This document shows positions 50,287 through 58,680 of a DNA stretch of 64,000 nucleotides, in pieces. The notes under the pieces are model-generated. The model had not been told where the DNA came from and searched no databases. It worked only from the letters and a program-made list of their open reading frames with translations. The position numbers were made by a program, and so were the translations under genes. The DNA is taken from NCBI GenBank assembly GCA_038064375.1, contig JBBTTF010000001.1, forward strand, positions 1 to 64,000, in the 5' to 3' direction. The stretch comes from JBBTTE01 sp038064375. GTDB taxonomy: Bacteria > Patescibacteriota > Saccharimonadia > Saccharimonadales > UBA4665. Positions within the stretch are counted from its first letter, which is position 1. Each line of letters begins with the position of its first letter.

Positions 50287-50313
50287 AAGCATCGTCCAGT
50301 TGGGTTTTGCCCT

Positions 50314-52041
50314 CTAGCTTTTGGCTTTGTGACGTAGCGCTTTGGATATACTGCTGAAATTTTTTGCAAGGTCATAGTCAGCTCGCCCAGCTACAATCGC
50401 TTCATAAATGCCGTCATCACCTGCAAGTCTTTTTAGAGCACGATTGAACTGTCTCATAATCATTTTGGGGTCATTGTCGTTTATACCGTTCTGCTCAGCA
50501 AAATAACTAAGTTCTTGGGCATCAGCTTGCCTTTCTGAAGCATCAAATGACGGCAGTGTTTCAGGAAGTAAACCTCGTAGCCGTACACGAAACTTGCCAC
50601 TCTGCTCAGCTAACTGCGTAACTCGTTTACTTCCAACAGCTTCATACGCTAGTTGTTGCAAGTCATCGTCAGCAAAAACAAGATTTTCGGCACTTTTCCA
50701 ATCTGGAATAGGTACTTTTCTTTTGCTGTCGTAGTCAGCAATGATTGCCTTAATGCGTTCTTGCTCAAGGCCACCACCTGCTTTATCCAAAGCAAATAAA
50801 GTCGCAACTTCTTCATATTCCAGCTTACCTCTTAGCCGATAAGCACTGCCTACTATTGTGGCTGGCAAACGAAAGCCCTCGGGAATTTCTGGCAACTTTG
50901 CAGCTGCTTTCAGATATTCGGTTGTGACATACTCACGGATACCTTCCCGTGCGGGCTCGCTAAGCTGTCGGTTCGTATGGCTAGTTCCGATTAGCTTCTG
51001 GACATAGTTTGTTAATCCGTCAAACGCTTCTGTCTTGACCTCACTCTTTTCAAATAATTGCATAAGCTGTGCAGCAGCTCGGACTTCTGTACGATCAAGG
51101 TGTTTGATAGCAGCACTAGTGTCTTTATCTAATGCCCATGTTGCGTCAATTATTGTAGTGACGGCCGACCCTACCGAATCTACGGTTACAAATGTGTTCC
51201 AAGCGTGGCCACTGCTTTCACCCATCTTTGTAGTATTACTATCTGATCTTGAGTCTGTATAGCCGGCTCCCTCTGATCCTGCACCGTAAACACAGTAGGT
51301 GTTATTGAGCATACTTAACTCGGTCTGTGTTTGTTTAAGTGCTTCAAAGACCGCTTTCACATTAGAGGCCACGTTTCTGCATACACCATTGCCCTTCCAG
51401 TTTGGGTCTTGTTTGTTCGCTATGCCTTCTTTTAATAGTTCGGAAGCAGTTGACTGATCGGCACGTGTAAGTTCTTTGGAATCCAGATCTGCGTTGCTGT
51501 ACCTTGATACATTTTGCACGAACGCAGCACTAAGTTTCACGGCTTGTTCAGGCGTTAAGTGGCTTAAGGAACGGATTTTTAAACTAGCGATTAGTTGCTG
51601 CCCACCAAGGTCGTTTTTAAGATAGTCAGCAAGAACTGAGCGTAATTCTGTTTGCCAACCTTCCTGCGCTACCGTATTGCGGTAAGTGAGGTCGCCTGAC
51701 CCACTATCCGCTAACATGGTTTCTAAATGACTGGGTGCCGGATATGTGTCTCGGCTCGGTGCTACTTTGGGGTTGTAATGCTCAAGTGTCGTGAAACTTG
51801 CGAACGTTGAGTCAGTCATCTCAATATGAGCCAACGAACGTGTACGAACCGTTTCCAAGCTTCGCATCATTTCAAGACTATCGTGTAAAGCAGTATGTTC
51901 ATCGCTGCCATAAAAATGTCCTGCTGATACTTCAACTCCTGATAAACCGATACTACCGATGGCCGGACTCGCAGCAATAACTCGCTCAGAGGCTATTTGA
52001 TTTGGATTCGCTGGTGGATTTTGTGCTGTTTGAACGGGCAT
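50314..52041 (-). CDS. transglutaminase-like cysteine hydrolase, lineage-specific
   Basis: The 575-residue protein begins with a Pro/Gln/Asn tail (MPVQTAQNPPANPNQ). GNGVCRNVASNVKAVFEAL places C221 at a helix start, SGHAWNTFVTV gives H279, and TIIDATWALD gives D299. This Cys-His-Asp order and spacing is that of the transglutaminase/protease-like superfamily. Such enzymes hydrolyse peptides or modify glutamines. The C-terminal half is helical and charged without a known domain. There is no signal peptide. It is driven by its own consensus promoter, divergent from ychF. Confidence 0.7.
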   Translation of the reverse strand: MPVQTAQNPPANPNQIASERVIAASPAIGSIGLSGVEVSAGHFYGSDEHTALHDSLEMMRSLETVRTRSLAHIEMTDSTFASFTTLEHYNPKVAPSRDTYPAPSHLETMLADSGSGDLTYRNTVAQEGWQTELRSVLADYLKNDLGGQQLIASLKIRSLSHLTPEQAVKLSAAFVQNVSRYSNADLDSKELTRADQSTASELLKEGIANKQDPNWKGNGVCRNVASNVKAVFEALKQTQTELSMLNNTYCVYGAGSEGAGYTDSRSDSNTTKMGESSGHAWNTFVTVDSVGSAVTTIIDATWALDKDTSAAIKHLDRTEVRAAAQLMQLFEKSEVKTEAFDGLTNYVQKLIGTSHTNRQLSEPAREGIREYVTTEYLKAAAKLPEIPEGFRLPATIVGSAYRLRGKLEYEEVATLFALDKAGGGLEQERIKAIIADYDSKRKVPIPDWKSAENLVFADDDLQQLAYEAVGSKRVTQLAEQSGKFRVRLRGLLPETLPSFDASERQADAQELSYFAEQNGINDNDPKMIMRQFNRALKRLAGDDGIYEAIVAGRADYDLAKNFSSISKALRHKAKS

Positions 52042-52070
52042 ATTTTTATTTTAGTGATTAGCTCATAATT

Positions 52071-52099
52071 ACAATAGCAAATTTATACTGTTTTGTCAA
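52071..52099 (-). promoter_or_regulatory. promoter TTGACA-N17-TATTGT for the 50314-52041 gene
   Basis: TTGACA (52094-52099), 17 bases ending in ATTTGC, and TATTGT (52071-52076) are read on the minus strand, with a leader of about 23 bases. The divergent ychF -10 box begins 12 bases beyond the -35 box. Confidence 0.8.
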
Positions 52100-52110
52100 T
52101 AGTTCTAATC

Positions 52111-52119
52111 TGTTACAAT
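52111..52119 (+). promoter_or_regulatory. extended -10 promoter of ychF
   Basis: TGTTACAAT carries the TGN extension, and 6 bases separate it from ATG 52126, predicting a leaderless mRNA. It rules out the earlier in-frame start at 52093. Confidence 0.65.
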
Positions 52120-52125
52120 ATACGA

Positions 52126-53205
52126 ATGAGTTCGCTTCAAATAGCTATAGTCGGCCTACCCAACGTAGGCAAATCCACCCTGTTCAACGCCCTGACCGGT
52201 AGTAATATACTGGCGGCCAACTACCCTTTTGCGACAATCGAGCCAAATACGGGCATTGTGCCGGTGCCGGACGTGAGGCTTGGCAAGTTAGCCAAGCAGA
52301 ACAACTGCAACAAAATTGTGCCAGCTACTGTAACTTTCGTTGATATTGCCGGTCTGGTGGCAGGAGCTAGCGAGGGCGAAGGCCTTGGCAATAAGTTCTT
52401 GAGCCACATCAGGACTACTAACGCCATCGTGCAGGTTGTGCGTGCTTTTGACGATCCTAATGTCACTCACGTCGATGAAGCCCATGACCCACGCAAAGAT
52501 ATCGACGTTATTAACACGGAGTTGGTGTTGGCTGATCTACAGACCATCACTAAGCGCATTCCTAAGTTCGCCAAAGAAGCTCGCGCCAATCCTAAGCTCA
52601 AGCCTATCGCCGATGCTTACGAGCAGGTGCATAAACTTCTTAATGATGGCCAGCCGCTCTGGAACTACCCCGAGTTAGACGCCGAATTGTTAGCTGATCT
52701 ACAGCTGCTAACCATGAAGCCGATTATATATTTATTCAATCTCGACGAGGCTGGGCTAGCCGATACGGCTAAGCAGTCGCAGCTGCGCGAACTTGTCGCG
52801 CCGTCACAAGCTTTGTTCGTCTGCGCTAAGCTGGAGAGCGAACTCAAAGACCTCGACGAAGCAGACGCCTCTGAGCTACTAGAAAGCTACGGCCAGCACG
52901 AATCCGGCCTATTACAGCTGATTCACGCCGCCTACGACACACTCGGACTGCAAAGCTACCTTACCGCTGGCGAAAAAGAAGTCCGCGCATGGACAATCAA
53001 GCAAGGCTCAACCGCTCCGCAAGCTGCTGGAGTCATCCACGGTGACTTTGAGCGGGGTTTTATTGCTGCCGAGATCGTAGCCTACCCTGATCTTATAGAG
53101 GCCGGCTCAATTCAGGCCGCTCGGAGCGCCGGCAAAGTCCGCACCGAAGGTAAAACCTACGTCATGCAGACTGACGACATAGTTGAGTTCCGATTTAACG
53201 TCTAG
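52126..53205 (+). CDS. ychF: redox-regulated ATPase/GTPase YchF (Obg family)
   Basis: This 359-residue universal P-loop protein binds ribosomes and prefers ATP. G1 is GLPNVGKSTLFNALTG at residues 9-24. The switch I region YPFATIEPNTG and G3 DIAGLVAGASEGEGLGNKF follow. The G4 position reads NLDE instead of NKxD, as is usual in YchF. The TGS domain closes the protein (PQAAGVIHGDFERGFI). It is complete. Its last 11 bases overlap the convergent PH-domain gene. Confidence 0.95.
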   Translation: MSSLQIAIVGLPNVGKSTLFNALTGSNILAANYPFATIEPNTGIVPVPDVRLGKLAKQNNCNKIVPATVTFVDIAGLVAGASEGEGLGNKFLSHIRTTNAIVQVVRAFDDPNVTHVDEAHDPRKDIDVINTELVLADLQTITKRIPKFAKEARANPKLKPIADAYEQVHKLLNDGQPLWNYPELDAELLADLQLLTMKPIIYLFNLDEAGLADTAKQSQLRELVAPSQALFVCAKLESELKDLDEADASELLESYGQHESGLLQLIHAAYDTLGLQSYLTAGEKEVRAWTIKQGSTAPQAAGVIHGDFERGFIAAEIVAYPDLIEAGSIQAARSAGKVRTEGKTYVMQTDDIVEFRFNV

Positions 53206-54136
53206 CCATTCCAAACTTGCCAAACTTACGATTACGTAAGACCATTGGCAGCTTAGAGTAAGCGACCTTCAGAGGGTTTATCTCTAGCGACTTGGGCGTA
53301 GTTCTCGAAGAAAATGATCTCTGCTCAGTGACAGCAACAGGTTGATCGTTTTTGCCAAAAATCTCTTGCATGCCTTCGGAGTAAAGCTCAGCCAGCTCAT
53401 CACGCTTTGGTACGGGAGCGTACTCCGCGAACTCCGCGGGCCGAATGGCTTCTTGGACAGGTGTTTGGGCCACCGAAGCCGAAGCCGGAGTGTTCTGCAG
53501 CTTAGCCTCAGCCAACAATCCCTGAGCATAAAGGTAGTCAGCTAGCTCTGGACTAGGCTTAATGGGCTGTGCGATCGCACTCGGCACAACCGGCAAAGCC
53601 CCGTCACCTTGCGAAGCCTGAAAAGTCTGAAGCTGTTCATGCAGCTTTTGCTGCTGCTGGTATTGAGCAATCAAGTAAGTCTGAAGCTGCTGGTTGATCT
53701 GTTCTAGGTGCTGGTTTTGGCCTTCTTGATGGCCTACCACCGTCTTTTTGATCTCGGCCATGGCATGTTGAACATGCCCAATTAATTTGCGTAAACGCGC
53801 CTGATTGTAACTAGTGAACTTCAGCAACTTGCTACCTGTCGCAATAGTTATGTAGGCCCCAAGCAAGCGGTGGTTATAGTCGATTTCGTTAATCATGTCG
53901 AAGCGCAAATCTTCCACCGTTAAGTAGTTAAGTGGCTTTTTATCTACTAATAGAACACGGATGTCGGTGGCCAATAACAGCGCAAAGCCGCCTTCATAGA
54001 AGCCGTTTACACACTCAAAGATTTCTTCATCAGGAAGTAGGATATTATGGAGTTCGCCTACTTCTGCTTTGCCCCATCCGAAAGTCTTAAATCCCAAAGA
54101 TTTTAGTTGTGCGTGGACGGATTCTTCTGTGACCAT
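53195..54136 (-). CDS. PH-like domain protein with coiled coil
   Basis: Residues 30-130 have the rhythm of YokE-type bacterial PH domains (GFALLLATDIRVLLVDKKPLNYLTVEDLRFDMINEID, LLKFTSYNQARLRKLIGHVQHAM). A Gln-rich coiled coil follows (about 135-190), then an Ala/Pro-rich linker and a basic C-terminus. There is no signal peptide or membrane segment, so it is probably cytoplasmic or peripherally membrane-bound. Function unknown. Confidence 0.7.
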   Translation of the reverse strand: MVTEESVHAQLKSLGFKTFGWGKAEVGELHNILLPDEEIFECVNGFYEGGFALLLATDIRVLLVDKKPLNYLTVEDLRFDMINEIDYNHRLLGAYITIATGSKLLKFTSYNQARLRKLIGHVQHAMAEIKKTVVGHQEGQNQHLEQINQQLQTYLIAQYQQQQKLHEQLQTFQASQGDGALPVVPSAIAQPIKPSPELADYLYAQGLLAEAKLQNTPASASVAQTPVQEAIRPAEFAEYAPVPKRDELAELYSEGMQEIFGKNDQPVAVTEQRSFSSRTTPKSLEINPLKVAYSKLPMVLRNRKFGKFGMARR

Positions 54137-54252
54137 GACTCCTCCTTTTAACAGTTTTTATTATATGCTTCTGCGTGCTGCGACATCGTAAGAATAGTCA
54201 CCATGAAGTTGGGATATTCATCACAAATGCTAACGCTCGTATCTGTTAATGA

Positions 54253-54281
54253 TTGACATTTTGGACCAGTCGTATCATAAT
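54253..54281 (+). promoter_or_regulatory. promoter TTGACA-N17-CATAAT of the Crp-family gene
   Basis: TTGACA (54253-54258), a 17-base spacer and CATAAT (54276-54281) are followed by 6 bases to ATG 54288. The mRNA should be leaderless. The apparent longer frame starting at 54249 would be encoded by the promoter itself. Confidence 0.85.
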
Positions 54282-54287
54282 TTGGGT

Positions 54288-54941
54288 ATGCTTGCCACGT
54301 TGAAACAAACGGCAGATTTTGTGGAATTTTTTAGGTTACACGGAGTTAAACAAACATTCAAAAAAGGAGACTTTGTAATCCGCCCCGGCGATGCACCTCC
54401 GGGCGTCTTCTACATATACCAAGGCTTGGTCAAAGCCTACGACATAACCAAGTACAACGAAGAGAACTTATTGATCGTTCGTAAGCAAGATGAGATATTC
54501 CCGCTTATCTGGGCAGTCACTGGCAAAGAACACAGTATTATCTACCAAGCCTTGGCGCCCACAATCACTTGGCAGATCCCACGAGATGTCTTTATGAAGT
54601 TTATTAACGGTAGTTCGGATGCCCTAACTCCTTTGCTCGATATGACCATGGAGATGTACCGCTTGCATGGTGAACGCATTCTTAACCTAGAATATCGGAC
54701 TGTTCGTGAACGAATAATCTCCTTTTTGCTAACCATGAGTCAACGCTTTGGCAAAGAAACAACTGATGGAGTACTGATTGAGGTCCCGATCCGTCACCAA
54801 GATATCGCCAGCTCAATCAATGCCACCCGTGAAACCACCAGCCGAGAGCTGTCTGCCCTCGAGCGCAAGGGCCTACTGGTCAACAAGCAGTCTTATACTC
54901 TTCTCAAGGACGTTGAGGCTTTACGTAAGTATTTGGTCTAG
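54288..54941 (+). CDS. Crp/Fnr family transcriptional regulator
   Basis: From ATG 54288 it has 217 residues: a cyclic-nucleotide-binding-like beta barrel (about 20-110, FKKGDFVIRPGDAPPGVFYIYQGLVKAY), a long dimer helix, and a Crp-type helix-turn-helix (about 165-205, VPIRHQDIASSINATRETTSRELSALERKGLL). No Cys cluster as in Fnr and no clear cAMP-binding RxS motif is visible, so the signal is unknown. It is convergent with the phosphoribosyltransferase gene. Confidence 0.9.
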   Translation: MLATLKQTADFVEFFRLHGVKQTFKKGDFVIRPGDAPPGVFYIYQGLVKAYDITKYNEENLLIVRKQDEIFPLIWAVTGKEHSIIYQALAPTITWQIPRDVFMKFINGSSDALTPLLDMTMEMYRLHGERILNLEYRTVRERIISFLLTMSQRFGKETTDGVLIEVPIRHQDIASSINATRETTSRELSALERKGLLVNKQSYTLLKDVEALRKYLV

Positions 54942-55598
54942 CTATTTCCAGTTGGCAATAATGTTCTCTATCGAGTCTAGAACCGTGGCGTGATCAGGCA
55001 CATCCTGCTTGTCGTAGTAGTGATCAGTGTCAAAATAATCGTGAATTACGTTAAGGCAAAAAATGTCATCAGCTAAAACATGCATTCTATCAACAGCGCT
55101 TACGCTCGCAAAAGGCGCCGCCACAACTATCTTGTCAGTTGCCACCGGCTTGAGGAACTCGACTGCAAGATCAACCGGAAACCCAGTCTTAAGACCATCA
55201 GCGACAATAATAACTATATGATCCTTGAGAAGACCTTTGTTAATGGTGCCGCCCTTGCCAAGCAACTGATTGAGATCGTGCATATGCGACAGCTTTTCTT
55301 GCTCGATAAAGCCGTAGTTTTCGCCCACCATTTCATCCAACTCACCGGCTGAATAAGCATGGTTGTAGGACACCGTACCTCCGGAAGTTATGCCGGCAAT
55401 TGGCTCTGGTTCTCTTGGTAGCATAATTTCACTGCTAGCCAATAATGTAAGTACGCAGTGCAATTGCTTGGCGATCTGAACACCCACCATAGCACCGCCA
55501 TCGCCCAAAGCCAGAACGGCACATTTGTCATCCTTATACTTTTGGGATATTTGAGCGGCCAGCATTCGACCCGCCTGAACCCTTGAGGCAAAATACAT
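54942..55598 (-). CDS. phosphoribosyltransferase-domain protein
   Basis: This 218-residue member of the type I PRTase fold starts YFASRVQAGRMLAAQI and contains CAVLALGDGGAMVGVQIA, and HIVIIVADGLKTGFPVDLAVEFLK at the PRPP-loop position. The loop has ADGLKTG in place of the usual DDGIATG, so the first acidic residue is missing and activity may differ. Related proteins are annotated only as predicted phosphoribosyltransferases, sometimes of stress operons. The substrate is unknown. Confidence 0.75.
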   Translation of the reverse strand: MYFASRVQAGRMLAAQISQKYKDDKCAVLALGDGGAMVGVQIAKQLHCVLTLLASSEIMLPREPEPIAGITSGGTVSYNHAYSAGELDEMVGENYGFIEQEKLSHMHDLNQLLGKGGTINKGLLKDHIVIIVADGLKTGFPVDLAVEFLKPVATDKIVVAAPFASVSAVDRMHVLADDIFCLNVIHDYFDTDHYYDKQDVPDHATVLDSIENIIANWK

Positions 55599-55646
55599 GC
55601 CTGCAGTGTAGCATTCCGCTTATACTTTGCGAACTGCGCGTTTGGA

Positions 55647-56369
55647 TTACACTGACTTTCGTAAGAGGTAGAACCGTTCTTGATTGCCTTTGGCGCCACT
55701 AACGGCCGAATCAGCCTTATTAAGCGTGACTAGGTTGTGCTGCTGGGTCCACGCCTCAAAGCCCTTTAGAATCTCGCGCCGCATCGTATCGTTCTTGATA
55801 ACGCCTTTGTGCTTGAGATTGCTGTGTCCTGCCTCAAACTGCGGCTTAACCATCACTGCTATCTGGGTTTTGGTCGTACTGAGCTTAGCCACGCTGGGCA
55901 GAATCTCTCTAAGACTAATGAATGATACGTCGGCGACTACAATATCGATCTTGTCCTCTGTCTTGAAGTCCCTGATATCAGTCTTTTCGTGCAGCTCAAT
56001 CTTGTGATTGCCATGCAGACTTGGGTGGAGCTGGTTGGTGCCAACTTCTACAGCAATAACTTTTTTGGCTCCATTTTTTAGCGCGTAATCGGTGAAGCCA
56101 CCGGTGCTACTGCCGACGTCGAGTACAACTTTGTCGCGAAAATCTAGGTGCATCGCCTCAGCCACCGATGCCAGCTTAAGTGCTGCCCTGCTGACATATT
56201 GCTGCTCAGCGGTGAGTTCAATTTTTTTGCTAGCGTCGACTGGAAAACTAGCTTTGCTAATAACCCTGTCGTCTACTTTTACTTTGCCGAGCTTTATATA
56301 GCTTTCGGCTTGGCTACGAGTCGATACGAGCTTCAACTCAACTAGTGTTTTATCGAGTCTTTGCTTCAT
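55647..56369 (-). CDS. tlyA: TlyA family rRNA 2'-O-methyltransferase
   Basis: An S4 RNA-binding domain (about 1-60, MKQRLDKTLVELKLVSTRSQAESYI) precedes an FtsJ-like methyltransferase domain with the SAM loop VLDVGSSTGGFTDYAL, DIVVADVSFISLR and VKPQFEAG. TlyA methylates ribosomal RNA cytidines (known from mycobacteria). The length is 240 residues. ATG 56369 is preferred over TTG 56387. It overlaps the upstream Nudix gene by 20 bases. Confidence 0.9.
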   Translation of the reverse strand: MKQRLDKTLVELKLVSTRSQAESYIKLGKVKVDDRVISKASFPVDASKKIELTAEQQYVSRAALKLASVAEAMHLDFRDKVVLDVGSSTGGFTDYALKNGAKKVIAVEVGTNQLHPSLHGNHKIELHEKTDIRDFKTEDKIDIVVADVSFISLREILPSVAKLSTTKTQIAVMVKPQFEAGHSNLKHKGVIKNDTMRREILKGFEAWTQQHNLVTLNKADSAVSGAKGNQERFYLLRKSV

Positions 56370-56772
56370 ATCTTTCAATGGCAGCAATAGTAACCGTACT
56401 GACCTTTGGGTTTGGCTTGTAGGGACTAGCTACTGTGACAGCGCCTTGACCTTCATAGCATTCAACAGTGGTATTTTCATCTATCAAGAGTGCAAAGTAA
56501 TGCAAAATGATGGTATTGTTCAAATTATTCGGTGCAGCAGCAATAACCTGTTCTTGACCCATGTATATAAGATCAGATTCGGCGCAATCTAAACCAGTTT
56601 CCTCCTTTAACTCTCGCACTGCACCAGCTGCGGGCGTTTTATCTTCTGGCTCTATGAGGCCTCCCCATGTTGAATACTCACCTGGAAAGACAATAGTTGG
56701 TATGTCATCTCTGTGCTGCAGCACATACTCAGTTCCCGACCTAACAATTAATATGGCCGTGTTTTCCTGCAT
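56350..56772 (-). CDS. Nudix hydrolase
   Basis: This 140-residue Nudix-fold protein has a box (GGLIEPEDKTPAAGAVRELKEETGL, about residues 37-61) that keeps the REL-x-EE-x-GL catalytic half. Its first half differs: the Glu expected 8 before the Arg is Lys. It probably hydrolyses a nucleoside diphosphate derivative. It lies between efp and tlyA, is two bases from the efp stop, and belongs to that operon. Confidence 0.85.
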   Translation of the reverse strand: MQENTAILIVRSGTEYVLQHRDDIPTIVFPGEYSTWGGLIEPEDKTPAAGAVRELKEETGLDCAESDLIYMGQEQVIAAAPNNLNNTIILHYFALLIDENTTVECYEGQGAVTVASPYKPNPKVSTVTIAAIERYEAKTR

Positions 56773-56773
56773 G

Positions 56774-57340
56774 TTAATCCTTAACGCGTTCGCGGTAGCT
56801 GCCGTTAGTCGTGTCGACAGATATCAAGTCGCCCTGCTTGATGAAGGCTGGAACTTTGATAGTCACGCCAGTCTCAAGTGTTGCATCCTTGGTGATTGAT
56901 GAGCTGGTGTCGCCTTTGACCGCATCTTCGGTGTAGGTGACTTTTAGAGGAACGTTCTTAGGTAGCTCGACATTGATTGGACGTTCGCCCCAGAACTGAA
57001 GCTGCAGGCGGTCGCCCTCCTTAAGATAGCCGGCTCCGTCGCCAACTAGGTCAGCAGCAACCTCGAACTGGTGGAAGGTCTTTTCGTTCATGAAGTAGAA
57101 GGTGTTGCCGTCATTGTAGAGGTATTGAACGTCTTCGCTAGTAACGTCGGCGCTATCTAACTGCTCGTTGCCCTTGAAGGTCTTGTCCAAGACCTTGCCG
57201 CTAAGCAAGCTCTTGATGCGAACATTAACGATAGAACCGCCACGACCCATAACCTTCTGGTTATAGTCGACTACGCGGTAAGGCTCGCCTTCTAGCTCAA
57301 AGACGACACCTTTCTTGAGATTGGTGATGCTGAGTGCCAC
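56774..57340 (-). CDS. efp: elongation factor P
   Basis: EF-P rescues ribosomes stalled at polyproline. Three beta domains are complete in 188 residues; the tip loop reads QKVMGRGGSIV, so the modifiable position is Arg33 rather than Lys. Arg at this site is rhamnosylated by EarP in some proteobacteria; no earP is in this window. The many Pro-rich proteins encoded nearby would be natural clients. Confidence 0.94.
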   Translation of the reverse strand: MALSITNLKKGVVFELEGEPYRVVDYNQKVMGRGGSIVNVRIKSLLSGKVLDKTFKGNEQLDSADVTSEDVQYLYNDGNTFYFMNEKTFHQFEVAADLVGDGAGYLKEGDRLQLQFWGERPINVELPKNVPLKVTYTEDAVKGDTSSSITKDATLETGVTIKVPAFIKQGDLISVDTTNGSYRERVKD

Positions 57341-57349
57341 TTGGTAGTC

Positions 57350-57553
57350 CTAGTTAGTGGCTACGAAAGGCATTAGCGCTAGATGACGAGCGCGCTTGAT
57401 AGCAACGCTAAGTCGGCGCTGTTGACTCTCGGTTAGGCCAGTCTTCTTGCGTGACTCAATCTGTCCGTAAACGTTTACGTAACGTTGTAGGGTCTTAAAG
57501 TCTTTGTAGTCAAAGAAGGCTACGTCAGTTCGGTGTTTAAAAATCTTTGCCAT
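57350..57553 (-). CDS. rpsR: 30S ribosomal protein S18
   Basis: S18 binds the small-subunit platform together with S6. The 67-residue protein has the family core FFDYKDFKTLQRYVNVYGQIESRKKTGLTE and the basic SVAIKRARHLALMPF end. It follows ssb by 12 bases and precedes efp in the rpsF-ssb-rpsR unit. Confidence 0.95.
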   Translation of the reverse strand: MAKIFKHRTDVAFFDYKDFKTLQRYVNVYGQIESRKKTGLTESQQRRLSVAIKRARHLALMPFVATN

Positions 57554-57565
57554 GGTTCTCCTTAA

Positions 57566-58069
57566 TTAAAATGGTATATCGTCTAGGTTGATTGGGGCGT
57601 CGTCGATGTCTTCTATGACGACGTCATCTTTTTTGGCTTTTTTGCTCGGCTTTGGCTTGTCGGCCTTGGCGTCTGAGCTCGAGCTGGAAGCTGACGAAGC
57701 AGCTGGTGCGTCGCTTGAGCTACCACCTTCTTCGCCGCCACGGCTATCAAGGAAAGTTACGTCATTGGCGAGAACTTCTACCTTGCTGCGCTTAGCGCCG
57801 TCTTGCTCCCATGAGCGGGACTGCAAACGACCCTGTACGAGACAACGTCGGCCTTTGCTTAGGTATTGAGCTACGCGCTCGGCCAGTGGACCCCAACATA
57901 CAATATCAATGTAGTCAGTAGCTTCTTGCCATTCGCCACTAGAGTCCTTGTAGCTACGGTTTAGCGCTAGGCTAAAGCTAGTTACGTTTTGACCGTTGGG
58001 TGTCTGTCTTAGCTCTGGGTCACGGGTTAGGTTGCCCATTAGTGTTACTTGGTTGAGGCTTCGTGCCAT
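57566..58069 (-). CDS. ssb: single-stranded DNA-binding protein
   Basis: An OB fold fills residues 1-110 (NQVTLMGNLTRDPELRQTP, DYIDIVCWGPLAERVAQYLSKG). A Ser/Ala/Lys-rich flexible linker and the acidic tail ending DDIPF, which recruits partner proteins, follow. All hallmarks of bacterial SSB are present in 167 residues. The gene lies between rpsF and rpsR, the common arrangement. A 141-base leader with hairpins separates it from rpsF. Confidence 0.96.
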   Translation of the reverse strand: MARSLNQVTLMGNLTRDPELRQTPNGQNVTSFSLALNRSYKDSSGEWQEATDYIDIVCWGPLAERVAQYLSKGRRCLVQGRLQSRSWEQDGAKRSKVEVLANDVTFLDSRGGEEGGSSSDAPAASSASSSSSDAKADKPKPSKKAKKDDVVIEDIDDAPINLDDIPF

Positions 58070-58093
58070 GATGTTCGGCTCCTTCTTATTTAT

Positions 58094-58107
58094 AAGACAT
58101 ATGTCTT
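58094..58107. repeat. 14-base perfect palindrome in the ssb leader
   Basis: AAGACATATGTCTT is self-complementary over all 14 bases and lies about 25 bases before the ssb ATG. A second hairpin GTACG/CGTAC lies next to it at 58120-58134. It could be an operator or an RNA structure controlling ssb relative to rpsF. Confidence 0.5.
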
Positions 58108-58210
58108 TAAGATTAATTAGTACGTTTACCGTACGCCTGTGCCTAAACTTGCGTCAAGTTGAAGGCGTAACATTTAACAAATATTTAAGATTTACTAAAT
58201 GCCGAAGGTG

Positions 58211-58609
58211 TTATTCTTCGGATTCTTTGTCTTTTTCGTCGTCAGAACTGTCACCACCGCGCTCACCACGCTTGGCGGCTTGCTCGGCTTTTTCGGCCTT
58301 TAGGACTTCTGCCTTAGCAATAGCCTTTAGGTCTGGGCGAGTAATCAAGAAACGAATTACTTCATTAACGATGTTGAGCGTGCTCTCCACCTTGGCTACA
58401 CTCGTACCGGGTAGTTCTACGGTGTAGAAAACGTACACGGCATGCTCGTTGCCCTTGATTGCGTAGGCTAGCTTGCGCTTGCCCCAGTTGTTTGTAGCAG
58501 TAATCTTGCCGCCGTTATCGGTGACAACCTTAGCTACTCGTTCCTCGGCCTTGGTTAGGTCGACTTCTAGATCTGGATGATATAGAACTGCGATTTCGTA
58601 CTGATTCAA
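58211..58609 (-). CDS. rpsF: 30S ribosomal protein S6
   Basis: S6 pairs with S18 on the 30S platform. From the TTG at 58609 the protein begins MNQYEIAVLYHPD, exactly as S6 proteins do, and AGGAG sits 7 bases upstream, so TTG is chosen over the upstream GTG 58645 and ATG 58639. The 132-residue protein ends in an acidic and basic low-complexity tail (about 105-132), longer than in compact S6 forms. It heads the operon with ssb and rpsR. Confidence 0.93.
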   Translation of the reverse strand: MNQYEIAVLYHPDLEVDLTKAEERVAKVVTDNGGKITATNNWGKRKLAYAIKGNEHAVYVFYTVELPGTSVAKVESTLNIVNEVIRFLITRPDLKAIAKAEVLKAEKAEQAAKRGERGGDSSDDEKDKESEE

Positions 58610-58680
58610 CTCAATACTCCTTCCTTCGGTTAAGCCCATGCACACTAGGGGTCATGAGCTGAAGTTAATATTACTCCTTG

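Noticed and set aside
54249..54287. Longer N-terminus for the Crp-family regulator
   Set aside because: The extra codons are the TTGACA and CATAAT promoter boxes; the conserved domain starts after ATG 54288.
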